A stretch of 64,000 nt of DNA from Aphanomyces cochlioides (Eukaryota; Oomycota; Saprolegniomycetes; Saprolegniales; Verrucalvaceae). Each line of letters starts with the position of its first letter. Position 1 is the first letter of the stretch. The translations under genes were made by a program, and so were the position numbers. The DNA lies in assembly GCA_019828595.1 (NCBI GenBank), contig JAHQRK010000014.1, forward strand, positions 1,054,001 to 1,118,000. The letters are read 5' to 3'. A model generated the notes under the pieces. It was not told the DNA's origin. It worked only from the letters and a program-made list of their open reading frames with translations, and did no database searches. Positions 44,249 to 54,702 of the stretch are shown one piece after another.

Positions 44249-46547
44249 GATGGTGAGGTGAGAAAATGCGTTTAATAAAATCAAATGGTGAGAAAAACAA
44301 AAAATAAAATAGTTTGAATTGGTGAGACAGTTGCGAATTGATATATTTTATTTTGACGTAGAAAATGCATGTACGGTAAGCTCATCTGGTATTGTCGGGG
44401 CCAAATGAAACCGCTCACGGCCTATTCAAACCGTAATATAAATATGAAATATTTCCATTTTTGATAAAGCAAGTATATGTGGTCAAAGCTCCCAATGCGC
44501 TCTTTCTTTAGCACTTTATACGGTTAATTTAGCGCATTGTTTGCCTAAGTTCTGTCAAAAACTGTTCATCCATATGCCATAGCGGCAGTGCATTGGCTGA
44601 AGACTTGTTGAAACAGACGTTAAACTCTCCAATCTGATAAACACATGAGTATAATAATATACCCTCTGTGTTTAACTGTATAAATGCATATTTTTGAAAC
44701 AACTCACCATAGATTTGACCAATCATTGCACTCCGTTGTAAACCTAATCGCCACGTGACATGCTTTTCAAATCAATCAAATTGAGAATCAATTATCTTGA
44801 AAACGGTTGCTTCAATTAACTTGGTGTCATTGAGAAAGTTTTCAGAACGGATTTCGAGAATTTTTATTTTCAACTCTTATTTAAATCCGATCTAAAAAAC
44901 ACCTATTTGACTGGAGAGAGTTTTCATTTGGCCTCGACAATAGTAGAGACGCGTCCGACGACGACGTTTCCATGTTGCGACGATTGTCATGGTCGTTACT
45001 GTGTCCATGCGAACACAATCGAGAGGAACTTGCCGTCGTAGCTGTCATTCGTCTCTGTCTGCGTGACGCTTGAGACTTTGCAATGACCGCGCGCGCTCAC
45101 GGACGTCCGCTTTGCCAGAAGGGTCGGAAGGTTGGAGCAGAGAATGAGAGATGCAATGACAAGTCTGTCGATCGCGCATTGAAGCGACTGCGAGGTCGAC
45201 TTGGAGTGACTGATCAGTAGTTGTTCGGCTGCACTCCACTCGCCCGACCGCTAAGAGATGGCTTGCCGTTCGTTTGTCCGCATCCAAGCAACGATCACGT
45301 CGTGCGTTGACTCTCACGACTCTCTGCGCTTCTGCAATGGAATGCTAGCATCGTGCACTCGCACCTCGTGTGATGATGGAGATGATGACTCTTTCGTCGC
45401 AGAGATGACAGCAAGCTCATGATGTCTTGCGAAGGCAAGTTAGTCTTGGAGACGCTATCTATCGCTCATGGAAGTCTCTATCCACGGCAGTGACTCGACA
45501 GTCTTCTCCATCATTTGGCGATTTAGACGGTCGAGGAATGCGGTCATGAGCTTGACACGAGTCGTGTCAGTGTGTCGTGTCACCTAAACGACGCATGCTT
45601 GTCCAAATATTCAACGATCTTGAGATTGACGGCATGCCATGCTCTTTGCCTGGCGAGAGGTTCGTCCCGAGACTTGCAATGATGACGATCCAAGCGCCAC
45701 ATGCGCACAGGGTGATTGGAAAAAGCGTCCATCAATAGCACCGCCGAGATTGATTCGAGGATTCTTCATGCATTGAATGCCAATGATGACACGACCACGT
45801 TGGAATTCGACTCGGTACTGAAGCGCAAAGTCTTCCAGGGAGGCATCCGCCATGGAAAGCAACGTAACAACTGCGCAGTTGTGGTGGTCAGCAAGCAACT
45901 TTGTCCGATCTTTCCTCGGTGGATACCTTGAGGAAACTCCAGGAAAGCTGCGGCGTGCATGAAGCCATTACTTCATGTCCACGACGCAACGAGCGCCGCA
46001 AATGTCCTTGCCACGGTGATTCTAATGGAAGGTCGTCATCTGGCTGCGGAGATGCCGTCTGGTCCATCTCATGCTTCATGGAAGGAAATCTCATGTCCAC
46101 CGCGACGTCAGTCGTCCAAACCATGGAGAACCCATCGATTTGGACGAGCACAAAGCATTCCATCCACTGAGAACTCTTTCTCTTCTTCAGATGCGACTGT
46201 CTTGGACATCCAACTCCGATTCGCCGGCAAAATCCGCGGCACCACCTGGTGCGCCGACTCGAGGCATGTTTCAAAAGAACGATCGACCGAACTGTGCATC
46301 TCCATGGTGTCCTTGGTTCTCATCAACGCATCGCAAGAATCGACAGCCTCCGTTGAGGATTCTCATGGACTTGAGAGCTAAGGCCGTCGGCGTCCATGTC
46401 AACACCACTCTCGCCGTCGTCGTCGCTGCGGGAAGGTCCAAGGGACCATGGAAACCCATGGAGAAATCTCGTCTGGGCACATACGACATATGGACACCTC
46501 CGTTGCTCTGTCTCCAAGTGGACCATTTTGCAATTTGACACGTCGGG
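44249..46547. other. 2.3-kb region without a supported gene
   Basis: The first 700 bp are AT-rich. From 45.0 to 46.5 kb overlapping frames exist on both strands. The minus-strand frame 45611-45898 (ALQYRVEFQRGRVIIGIQCM) looks protein-like but is short, and the downstream pieces change frame. A decayed gene on the minus strand is possible; I cannot identify it. Confidence 0.35.
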
Positions 46548-46805
46548 ATGAACTTGCTCAAGCGACTCTTTGGCGGCGGCTATCGCGCTCGATACAAGCC
46601 GCTACTGGACATGCTCAACCCGGACTTTGGTGCGATCCTCAAGACGAAACGTCGACCGCCGCTCGCTCTTCAGAACCACCCCGAGATCGACAACTTGGCC
46701 GTCACGTGCCAAAAACTCAACATGGCGCACTGCATAAGCGGCGTCAAGTCGAGTGAATCGAACCGACCGCTGACGTACTTTGGCCTCGTCGTGCGACTTC
46801 CATAA
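46548..46805 (+). CDS. Small protein MNLLKRLFGGG, possibly related to the RYxPSL proteins
   Basis: The frame encodes 85 aa. An N-terminal amphipathic basic start (MNLLKRLFGGGYRARYKPLL) precedes ILKTKRRPPLALQNHPEIDN and a C-terminal LTYFGLVVRLP. The RYKPLL segment loosely recalls RYQPSL and RYEPSL of the small proteins at 39.4 and 40.5 kb, but the similarity is too short to claim homology. No domain is known. It ends 162 bp before the 3' end of the convergent globin gene. Confidence 0.35.
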   Translation: MNLLKRLFGGGYRARYKPLLDMLNPDFGAILKTKRRPPLALQNHPEIDNLAVTCQKLNMAHCISGVKSSESNRPLTYFGLVVRLP

Positions 46806-46967
46806 GAAAACCTTCCTCCCCATGAGCGCGCATGTCGATCGAAGACATGCACACCGACTCGTATAGAAATATTTAAACAAGACATTTCATGCCAGCGATG
46901 AACGATGCGTTGCTTGCTCTTGTTCGTCAAGAGCACGTGGACGAGCGCACCGCCGTGTTAGCTAGCA

Positions 46968-47757
46968 CTACCCTGCCGCCCATGCATCTTTTGCAGGGCA
47001 CTGTGTCGGTGGAACGGCGTCGAAGAGCGCTGTCTCAACCTTGGCCACTGGTTTGACTTTGATCCCGCCTCGCAGTGTCAGGCGCTGCTTGTACCGGCCT
47101 TGCTTTGCCAACGCGAGCTCTTCCTCGCTTGGATCGACATTGCCGTGGAGCAAGACGGGAGCCATCGCAGTGAGCATGAACGCATAGACGGTCAGCCATG
47201 CATGTTCTAGCGGCGGAGTCCATGCTTCGTCGCCCGTGCATTCCTTGAGTGTCTGGAGCAAGATGCTTCCCGTCGTATTGTAGTAATCGATCTTGACGCC
47301 GTATTTGTTGTGGCGGTAGGCGAGGCTCACGACGCCCTCAATGACGGTCGTGACGCTTGGCGCATTCACGACGCTTTCAATGATAGCAATGAGCGCTTTG
47401 CCTTGAACAATGATGGACGTTTTAAAGAGCGGCTTTGTCTAGACAGACTGCCGTTGAGAGCACTGCAAGGACATGACGAGGTACCTCTGGGGCCGAGACG
47501 AAGAGCGTATTGTAAAAGAAGTCATAGAAGTACACGAGCGGCTGAATCTTGCCTTTGGCTTTCATCGCGGGCGTCGCTCCTTGTGTGATGGCCTTCCAGT
47601 TGGCCTCAACGAGCTCCCGCACCTCTTGCGTGATATGACATCGAACTTTGGCAAATTCGGGACAGTGTTTTGCAAAGTAAGCGTTGTAGCGTCGATGCAG
47701 CACAAGCTCTCCGTTGGGCTCAACTCGCAGAGCTTGCACAGAGTACGTGAGACCCAT
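46968..47757 (-). CDS. Single-domain globin, two exons
   Basis: Exon 1 (47757-47485) and exon 2 (47438-46968) join in phase 0 across a 46-nt intron, giving 247 aa. The N-terminal extension includes YSVQALRVEPNGELVLHRRY. The globin fold starts at ELVEANWKAI, then LVYFYDFFYNTLFVSAPETK (B/C region with Tyr near B10), SIIVQGKALIAII (Gln at the distal E7 position), LAYRHNKYGVKIDYY (F helix with proximal His) and a WTPPLEHAWLTVYAFMLTAM block, which is the typical G/H region of bacterial-type globins. Tyr B10/Gln E7 is the pattern of flavohaemoglobins; no reductase domain follows. A role in O2 or NO binding is inferred. The C-terminal 65 aa are unassigned. Confidence 0.82.
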
Positions 47758-48451
47758 CGGGATCCGCCGAAACGAGCAAATGGAATCCTATAAATACTTC
47801 CGACCATCATGGACAACATGACTGGAGCCCCATGACGACTTTTCACGAACTGTTATTGTCTTTTTCGTCCAAATTTACAGTTTTGATCAAAATCGACGAA
47901 ATTTGTGTGATCAATCGGGCAATAGTGAATTCAAGTATAATCGGAAGGTACATGAATTAGTGTGTGTGTGTGTTGGTGTGTTTTGTGTGTGTTAAAACAA
48001 ACTCTGGACGCTGATTGGCTGGTTCGATTTGGTGATTGATTCAAAGTTCAGCCAAGTTCGGAAATTTTTCAGTAAATCAGATAATACACCCGAGAGCATG
48101 CAAGAGAGGAACCAAAGCATGCAGGGGGAAACCAACGCCTCTGGCTGAGTCAAGTCGAGGGAGCTCGCCCTTTGGACTGGTGCAGGAGAGAATCGTCTCC
48201 ATGAGCGAGCGAGCGTGTTGATTAAAGGCATCGAGAGCGAACACCAGCTACGAACGATGCAAATGCCAACGTGCTGCTACCAGCCCCCGTCTAGACGAGC
48301 GGAAGTCAGCCAAGACATGACAAGACGCTCCAGTGGATCTCGGTTTATTCAAGCTGATCGTGGAGCTCAGGACGCCTCCTAGGCGAGGCGTACAAAGGCA
48401 GAAGCAGCTTTCCATCGATTGCGCACATATCATCTACAACCACAACGACCG
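47758..48451. other. Spacer between the globin genes
   Basis: It contains a GT-rich microsatellite near 47962-47993 and no supported gene. It should hold the promoter of the intact globin. Confidence 0.55.
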
Positions 48452-49244
48452 TCATCCCTCTTCTGTCCATGCATCTCTAGCTGGACACTGTGTCGGCGGA
48501 ACGGCGTCGAAGAGAGCCGTCTCGATCCTCGCGACTGGTTTGACTTTGATCCCGCCCCGTAGTGTCAGGCGTTGCATGTATCGACCTAGTTTCGCCAACG
48601 CGAGCTCCTCCTCGCTTGGATCAACGTTGCCATGAAACAAGACGGGAGCCATCGCAGTGAGCATGAACGCGTAGACGGTCAGCCATGCATGCTCGAGCTT
48701 CGGCGTCCATGCTTCGTCGCCCGTGCATTCTTTGAGCGTCTGGAACAAAATACGACCGGTGGCATTGTAGTAGCGGATCTTCACGCAGTACTTGTTGTGG
48801 CGGTAGGCGAGGCCCACGACGCTTCCAATCACGGTCGTCACGCTTGGCGCATTCACGATACCTTCGATGATCGCAATGAGCGCTTTGCCTTGAACGATGA
48901 TCGACTTCTTAGAGTGGTTTCGTCTAGTCAAGGGGACGACGACGTGAGCTCTGGACGACACAGCGCGATACCTCTGGGGCCGAGACGAAGAGAGTGTTGT
49001 AGAACAAGTCGTAGAAGAACACGAGCGACTGAATCTTGCCTTTGGCTTTCATCGCGGGCGTCGCTCCTTGTGTGATGGCCTACCAGTTGGCCGCAACGAG
49101 CTCATGGACCTCTTGCGTGATATGACAGCGAACGTGGGCAAATTCGGGGCAGTGCTTCTTCAAGTAAGCTTTGTAGCGTCTGTGCAGCACAAGCTCTCCA
49201 TTGGGCTCAACTCGCAGGGCGCGGACAGAGTACGTGATGCCCAT
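48452..49244 (-). pseudogene. Second globin gene, two lesions
   Basis: This paralogue has the same two-exon structure as the gene at 46968-47757. Lesion 1: the codon after AAN-Trp, AAG (Lys) in the intact copy, is TAG here (VAANW, stop, AITQG, near 49071). Lesion 2: at the start of exon 2 the intact copy reads PETKPLFKTSIIVQG; this copy has lost two bases after CCACTC, so the frame changes just before KKSIIVQGKALIAI. The rest, including LAYRHNKYCVKIRYY and the WTPKLEHAWLTVYAFML region, is open to TGA at 48452. The two lesions together make a functional product unlikely. Confidence 0.85.
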
Positions 49245-49778
49245 CAGACGCCAAGCAAGTCGACGCGAAAGCACCGAAAGAAGCGAGTGCAATGTTATAA
49301 ATACCGCGCCAATCCATGAAATTCTTCATGACACCTTGTCCAATTAATGCAGTTCGAGGGTTGAAATCTCCCCCCTTCGGTTACGCGTACAGCTTACGTG
49401 AGAGGCGCTAGATGGAGCAATGTTGATGACGGCAGCGCCTTCCTGCTGCTGCGTATCCGCCAAGTCGCGGGGGAAGGACAGCTCCTTGTCACAGTTCGAC
49501 TCGATTTTTCATCGACTAGCTTGGAAATTCGATAGCATACTGCCGCCGCAACCACATCCTCATCCTTGAAGGAGAGCGCAGGAACCAGAAGCCGCGGCGG
49601 CAGATAAAAGCTACACGTGGAAATGTATTAAAAGACTCTACAGTACTCTTTCGGTGACACATTGCGACCGAGCACGGTCAAAGAGTCCAAGGGGTTCAAC
49701 TGTGGCGACAAGCCATGGACTCCATCGGTCATTCCGCGATTTGGCGCTCCCTCCACTGAAGATGACAGCCAGAAAGTG
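49245..49778. other. Spacer before the hydrolase array
   Basis: About 530 bp with no gene. A start-less open frame runs into the first hydrolase copy from 49662 but resembles no protein. Confidence 0.45.
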
Positions 49779-50639
49779 ATGGATAAAGTGACGCTGAAGA
49801 ATGGCTACGATGTCTGGTTTGGCTTGTATGGTGCCGCCGATGCGCTCAATAGCTACGTCTTTGTCCACGGCGGTGCTGGCTCCCATGAAGATTTCAACGA
49901 CCTCTCGCCATTGCTCGTGCGTGAGAATTTCAATGTGATTGCGCTGGACCTGCCAGGAAGCGGCTGAACGAGTCCTGAAGCTGCTCGAGGAGACAAACTC
50001 ACGGAGGACAGGCTCATCGAGACTGTGATTGAAGTCATTCGGATATTTGAAGCTCGCAATTCCCGCTGGCGTTGTATCCTTGTTGGCCACTCTTTTGGTG
50101 GCGGCACCGCCATGCAAGCGATCGCCCGAGGCAAGTTTAATGCATTGATCGGCCTCGCTCTCCTCAACTCGGCAGGCTTTCGACCGCACAGATTCACAAG
50201 ACCCTTCTGGCTCAACTACTTGCTCTGTCAATTGCTGCTCGCGTCGACCGTCACGCGGTTCGTCATGGAGTATTTTTTGTACTTTGTCACGATCAAAGTC
50301 CTTGGACTCTCTCCCAAGCTCACCATGCAAGACTCAACCATGATGTATCAACGCGGCAGGACGATTGATTTCCCAGCGGTGAAAGTGTGTGCCGAGTTTA
50401 TCAAACGCTCCAAGCTGCCCGTCTTCCACGCGTCGGTACGCAACGACATCATTGTCGAGAAGGCAATCAGTGACGAAATCGCCGCGTTTCTCAAACCTGC
50501 CGTCAAGATTGAGTTCGAACGGGGCGGCCACAATATTCAAAAGACGCGAGCAGCCCAACTTGCTCGAGCCATGACGGAATGGGCAACGTCTATCGCGGCA
50601 ACTCAATCTCTAAAGCAAAGACAGAGCTTAAAAAATTGA
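49779..50639 (+). pseudogene. Alpha/beta hydrolase array copy 1, nonsense codon
   Basis: The frame is VMDKVTLKNGYDVW, FVHGGAGSHEDF, then LDLPGSG followed by TGA at 49965-49967, then TSPEAARGDKLTE and onward in the same frame to LVGHSFGGGTAMQ (nucleophile elbow), HASVRNDIIVEKAI (acid) and RGGHNIQKTR (His). Intact paralogues read GSGRTS, so the change is CGA to TGA. Near the start the usual leader (MAAQ..KVMDK) is out of frame; the first in-frame ATG is Met of MDKV at 49779. All catalytic residues are otherwise retained. The copy is a recent pseudogene or produces only a 62-aa peptide. Confidence 0.85.
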
Positions 50640-51155
50640 CTAAGGTGTCGCTCTCAGCAACCAGAAAGTCCCCCGCATCATCGCAAATTTGATGAATGGT
50701 AGAGCTCAAGAAGTATCGATTGCATCGCACAAGTTCACTGGAATATTCATTTCGAAATGTCCACGTGACGTATCATTGTCTTGGCTTTGAGACGTCAGCA
50801 GCAGGAATAGCGACAAGACACAACCCCCGTAGGATATATATCCCCCTGTCGTCTGCTGGGCAACGTTGAGATCATTCTCGTGCGCTTCGCCTTCAAACGG
50901 TCAAATTCCTATTTGACATTGATCGTGAGAGCGATCAAGAACACAGACAGCACCAATTGCAACATCGGAGGGGGCATTGCGTTGTGCATGGAGTTTTTTA
51001 CATGGATTGTCTCGTGGATGAAACCGTTTTGACGGTTTCATACGGTAACGACCTACGACTTGGCTTTCCTTGTTTGACATCTGGAAGCACTGCGATTCAC
51101 TCAGCTACGACCAATGCCATCACTGGGGCAGTGGGAGATGCACCGCTTCGAGGAG
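50640..51155. other. Spacer between hydrolase copies 1 and 2
   Basis: About 515 bp. No gene is recognised; the plus frame at 50957-51175 is short and unlike any other. Confidence 0.45.
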
Positions 51156-52037
51156 TCAACTTTGCATCGATATAAAATTTAAATTCAAGTTATATAATAT
51201 GCAGCTTGTCTGCCATTCCATCATCGCTTTTGCCAACTCGGGGGCGCGCGTCCGTTGGATATTGTGACCACCGCGCTCGGACTCAATCTTCACGCTAGGC
51301 TTCAAAAACGCACTGATCTCGTCGCTGATCGCCTTCTCCACGATCAAATCGTTCTTCGCCGTCGCGTGGAACACTGGCAACTTGGTCGCGCGAACATACT
51401 CGGCGCATGTCTTCACTTGCGGGAAATCGACCGTCCCACCACGCTGATACATAAACGTCGTGTCCTTCCTCGTCAACTTGGGAGACAAACCGATGATGTA
51501 GATCGACACAAAGTACAAGATGTAGCTCAGGAAGAATCGCGCGACGGGAGACGTGATGAGCAACTGGCACATGACATACTTGGGTCCATAAGGTCGAGTA
51601 ACGTTGTGCGGTTGGAAGCCTGACGAGTTGAGGAGAGCGAGACCGACCAACGATTGATATTTGCCTCGAGCCGCCGCTTGCATCAGAGTTCCGCCGCCAA
51701 ACGAGTGACCAACAAAGATAAATCGTCGACGAGGATTTTGTGCTTCGAGGAGACGAATGACTTCCATCGTCGTTTGAATGAGCGTCTCTTCAGTGAGTCT
51801 ATCGCCTCCAGCAGCCTCGGCATCGGAGAGGCCACTTTCAGGGAGGTCGATGGCAATGACATTGTAATTGCCATGCACAAGCAGCGGGGAGAGTTCATTG
51901 AAGTCTTCGTGGGATCCCGCACCACCGTGGACGAGGAAGTACGTATGGAGTGCGTCGACGGCGCCGTATCGGGCGTACCAGACATCGTATCCGTTGGAGA
52001 GCGTGACTTTTTCCATGACTTTGGTGTTGTCAGCCAT
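51156..52037 (-). CDS. Alpha/beta hydrolase array copy 2, altered C-terminus
   Basis: The frame of 293 aa is identical in translation to copy 3 (53757-54611) for the first 271 residues. HGGAG (37-41) forms the oxyanion loop, GHSFGG (110-115) carries Ser112, Asp230 lies in AKNDLIVEKA and His258 in RGGHNI, giving a complete Ser-Asp-His triad. A hydrophobic cap segment spans about 155-185. After KAMMEW the sequence departs: 32 bp present in copy 3, including its stop codon, are missing, so translation runs into QTSCILYNLNLNFISMQS. The final helix is therefore changed, though the triad is intact. The substrate is unknown; the fold covers esterases, lipases and related enzymes. No signal peptide is seen. 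Confidence 0.8.
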   Translation of the reverse strand: MADNTKVMEKVTLSNGYDVWYARYGAVDALHTYFLVHGGAGSHEDFNELSPLLVHGNYNVIAIDLPESGLSDAEAAGGDRLTEETLIQTTMEVIRLLEAQNPRRRFIFVGHSFGGGTLMQAAARGKYQSLVGLALLNSSGFQPHNVTRPYGPKYVMCQLLITSPVARFFLSYILYFVSIYIIGLSPKLTRKDTTFMYQRGGTVDFPQVKTCAEYVRATKLPVFHATAKNDLIVEKAISDEISAFLKPSVKIESERGGHNIQRTRAPELAKAMMEWQTSCILYNLNLNFISMQS

Positions 52038-52283
52038 GCTGGATGCTCGAGAGGGTGAAATTGCAAATGACGATGGAGCTCAGACAAATTTGGTCAAGGA
52101 AGGGGAGATATCCTCTGGAGGGTGAGACTGAATCGCGAAGACGCCATTAGTTGTCATGTTGACCGCCAAGAGGTTGTTCTACATGCAACGACTATGCAAA
52201 CATGGAATTTAAAAGTTGCTTCTATTCGATTAAGTATGTGAAAGAATCGATTCCGGCCATGCACAGACATCCGTGCGAGAACA
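51213..52283 (-). repeat. Inverted duplication, left arm
   Basis: This 1071-bp arm corresponds base by base (position x pairs with 105794 minus x) to 53511-54581 with no indel and only one mismatch noticed, near the hydrolase C-terminus. It covers nearly all of hydrolase copy 2, its 5' leader and about 245 bp of upstream sequence. Confidence 0.9.
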
Positions 52284-52885
52284 GTTTTGTCATCAAAGAT
52301 AATGGTACCACGTGCCTACACAGTGTGTTACCTCCACAAGACTACAGTCGCATCATAGAGAGCTCAAGAAATTTGATTGCTTAGCACCTACGGAGACCGT
52401 CATGACATCAACACAAGGAGCCATGTTGCAAACTGCTTTCATCCCCCTCCTCATTGTCACCACTTCGTGTCGCTCGACACTGTTGATATCGCATTGCGTG
52501 GTTGTGTCGCTTGTTGAGGAATTTCCCCCAGACCAAACTCAAAGACGCACATCTCAAGTTTATCCTCTAAACTTGCTGGGGAAAATCAAAGTCAAGTTGC
52601 CATTGCGAATGAAATAGCATGCTCTCATCGCGAGTTGTAGTCATGACGCATTATACTACATGTTGAAACACAAAAGGTGGACAATATCCCGAGCGACAAC
52701 ACGTGCATGCACCAAGCCCGGTCTGAATATATGATACGAGATGCACAGATAAAGATAATGAGACTGTTTCTCGATGAAAATGCTCTGCTCTTTCTCATTA
52801 GACGGAGGGCATCTCTAGCCGTAGTAGAGCGATTTCAGCTACAAGGCCGTATTGGTACGCTTCATTTTCTACCGTTCAGTACAAG

Positions 52886-53339
52886 GTAGTGTCCGAAACA
52901 GGTCATATCCGGGTCAGGTCACACTTTTGGGTCACACTACAAAATTGAACATATCTCCATCACCAGGAAGAGTTAAAGCGCCATACTTTGTCATTCTCTA
53001 GCAGGCCTCATCAGGGTGGCGGCACGGCCTTACGGCCGCCTTACCCGATGAGAGAAAATATAAAGAAACCCTTTTTGGTGCACGTTGAGGGCTCCCTCCT
53101 CCGAGTCATCCGCCTGCAGAAAATTTTTCACTCGACCTCCGCTTCGCTGCGGTGAGCGCAATTTTCTGGGCGGATGTCTGACGTCGTCCGCGCAGTTTAA
53201 GGCTTCGCAATTGCTGCTCGAATGAGAAAAACCTAAAATCTGATCAGAAATTTGAATAAAACCATGAGAAAAACCAGTAAAAAACCTGTGACCTGCACCT
53301 GTGACCTGACCCGGACCTGACCTGTAAAGGATTCTTCCC
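52886..53339. mobile_element. 454-bp MITE, possibly hAT-like
   Basis: The imperfect inverted ends are left GGTAGTGTCCGAAACAGGTC then CCGGGTCAGGTCACAC, and right the complement of TTTACAGGTCAGGTCCGGGT. A direct 8-bp duplication CAGTACAA (52878-52885 and 53340-53347) would fit hAT-type insertion. The interior at about 53085-53210 holds a block also present in the MITE at 38834-39222. Confidence 0.6.
53085..53210 (+). repeat. Shared about 120-bp block, copy in second MITE
   Basis: It begins CTCCGAGTCATCCGCC and ends GTCCGCGCAGTTTAAGGCTT, and matches 39010-39128 with about 85-90% identity by eye. Inside, CAGAAAATT and AATTTTCTG with CCGC/GCGG form a potential stem-loop. Confidence 0.75.
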
Positions 53340-53510
53340 CAGTACAACATGAACCATCCATTGCATACTCATTTTGTGAGCTATTCTGCATGGGATATGT
53401 GGATAAAGCCTGTGCAAATAAATGGCCAAAGTCCACGAAGCAAATGACATATAAATGTATTTCAAGATCATGGACTCGCACGAGTTGTACATTTGGATGA
53501 CAGTTTGACA

Positions 53511-54581
53511 TGTTCTCGCACGGATGTCTGTGCATGGCCGGAATCGATTCTTTCACATACTTAATCGAATAGAAGCAACTTTTAAATTCCATGTTTGCAT
53601 AGTCGTTGCATGTAGAACAACCTCTTGGCGGTCAACATGACAACTAATGGCGTCTTCGCGATTCAGTCTCACCCTCCAGAGGATATCTCCCCTTCCTTGA
53701 CCAAATTTGTCTGAGCTCCATCGTCATTTGCAATTTCACCCTCTCGAGCATCCAGCATGGCTGACAACACCAAAGTCATGGAAAAAGTCACGCTCTCCAA
53801 CGGATACGATGTCTGGTACGCCCGATACGGCGCCGTCGACGCACTCCATACGTACTTCCTCGTCCACGGTGGTGCGGGATCCCACGAAGACTTCAATGAA
53901 CTCTCCCCGCTGCTTGTGCATGGCAATTACAATGTCATTGCCATCGACCTCCCTGAAAGTGGCCTCTCCGATGCCGAGGCTGCTGGAGGCGATAGACTCA
54001 CTGAAGAGACGCTCATTCAAACGACGATGGAAGTCATTCGTCTCCTCGAAGCACAAAATCCTCGTCGACGATTTATCTTTGTTGGTCACTCGTTTGGCGG
54101 CGGAACTCTGATGCAAGCGGCGGCTCGAGGCAAATATCAATCGTTGGTCGGTCTCGCTCTCCTCAACTCGTCAGGCTTCCAACCGCACAACGTTACTCGA
54201 CCTTATGGACCCAAGTATGTCATGTGCCAGTTGCTCATCACGTCTCCCGTCGCGCGATTCTTCCTGAGCTACATCTTGTACTTTGTGTCGATCTACATCA
54301 TCGGTTTGTCTCCCAAGTTGACGAGGAAGGACACGACGTTTATGTATCAGCGTGGTGGGACGGTCGATTTCCCGCAAGTGAAGACATGCGCCGAGTATGT
54401 TCGCGCGACCAAGTTGCCAGTGTTCCACGCGACGGCGAAGAACGATTTGATCGTGGAGAAGGCGATCAGCGACGAGATCAGTGCGTTTTTGAAGCCTAGC
54501 GTGAAGATTGAGTCCGAGCGCGGTGGTCACAATATCCAACGGACGCGCGCCCCCGAGTTGGCAAAAGCGATGGTGGAATGG
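53511..54581 (+). repeat. Inverted duplication, right arm
   Basis: This is the partner of 51213-52283. It starts at TGTTCTCGCACGGATG and runs through the upstream region and the first 275 codons of hydrolase copy 3. Beyond 54581, a 32-bp segment follows that is absent from the left arm, after which GGCTGCATATT is again shared. Confidence 0.9.
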
Positions 54582-54611
54582 GCGACGTCGATCACCAAGT
54601 CGCAAGCTTAG
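53757..54611 (+). CDS. Alpha/beta hydrolase array copy 3, intact
   Basis: The gene encodes 284 aa starting MADNTKVMEKVTLSNGYDVW. The catalytic machinery is complete: HGGAG (37-41), the nucleophile elbow GHSFGG with Ser112, the acid Asp230 in AKNDLIVEKA, and His258 in RGGHNIQRTR. Residues 155-185 (CQLLITSPVARFFLSYILYF) are hydrophobic and likely form part of the cap or contact membranes. It ends MVEWATSITKSQA and then TAG. It is single exon with no signal peptide, so probably cytosolic or peripheral to membranes. The protein is identical to copy 2 up to the C-terminal deletion there, and copy 3 has the family's usual C-terminus, so it is the parental form. The substrate is unknown. Confidence 0.88.
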   Translation: MADNTKVMEKVTLSNGYDVWYARYGAVDALHTYFLVHGGAGSHEDFNELSPLLVHGNYNVIAIDLPESGLSDAEAAGGDRLTEETLIQTTMEVIRLLEAQNPRRRFIFVGHSFGGGTLMQAAARGKYQSLVGLALLNSSGFQPHNVTRPYGPKYVMCQLLITSPVARFFLSYILYFVSIYIIGLSPKLTRKDTTFMYQRGGTVDFPQVKTCAEYVRATKLPVFHATAKNDLIVEKAISDEISAFLKPSVKIESERGGHNIQRTRAPELAKAMVEWATSITKSQA

Positions 54612-54702
54612 AGCAGACAGGCTGCATATTGTATTTACATTCCAAAGGCCAATTTGATGAGACTCCGTGTATCAAAGTGTGGTAGTTCGCTGCGCTTTTT
54701 GC

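Larger units (their letters stand above)
52284..53510. other. Spacer of the inverted duplication
   Basis: This is 1227 bp between the two arms. It contains a 454-bp MITE (52886-53339) and no gene I can support. Frames at 52202-52617 (plus) and 53244-53492 (minus) are short and unrecognised. Confidence 0.6.

Noticed and set aside
47962..47993. GT-rich tract upstream of the intact globin
   Set aside because: This is an ordinary (GT)n-type microsatellite; there is no evidence of a regulatory role.
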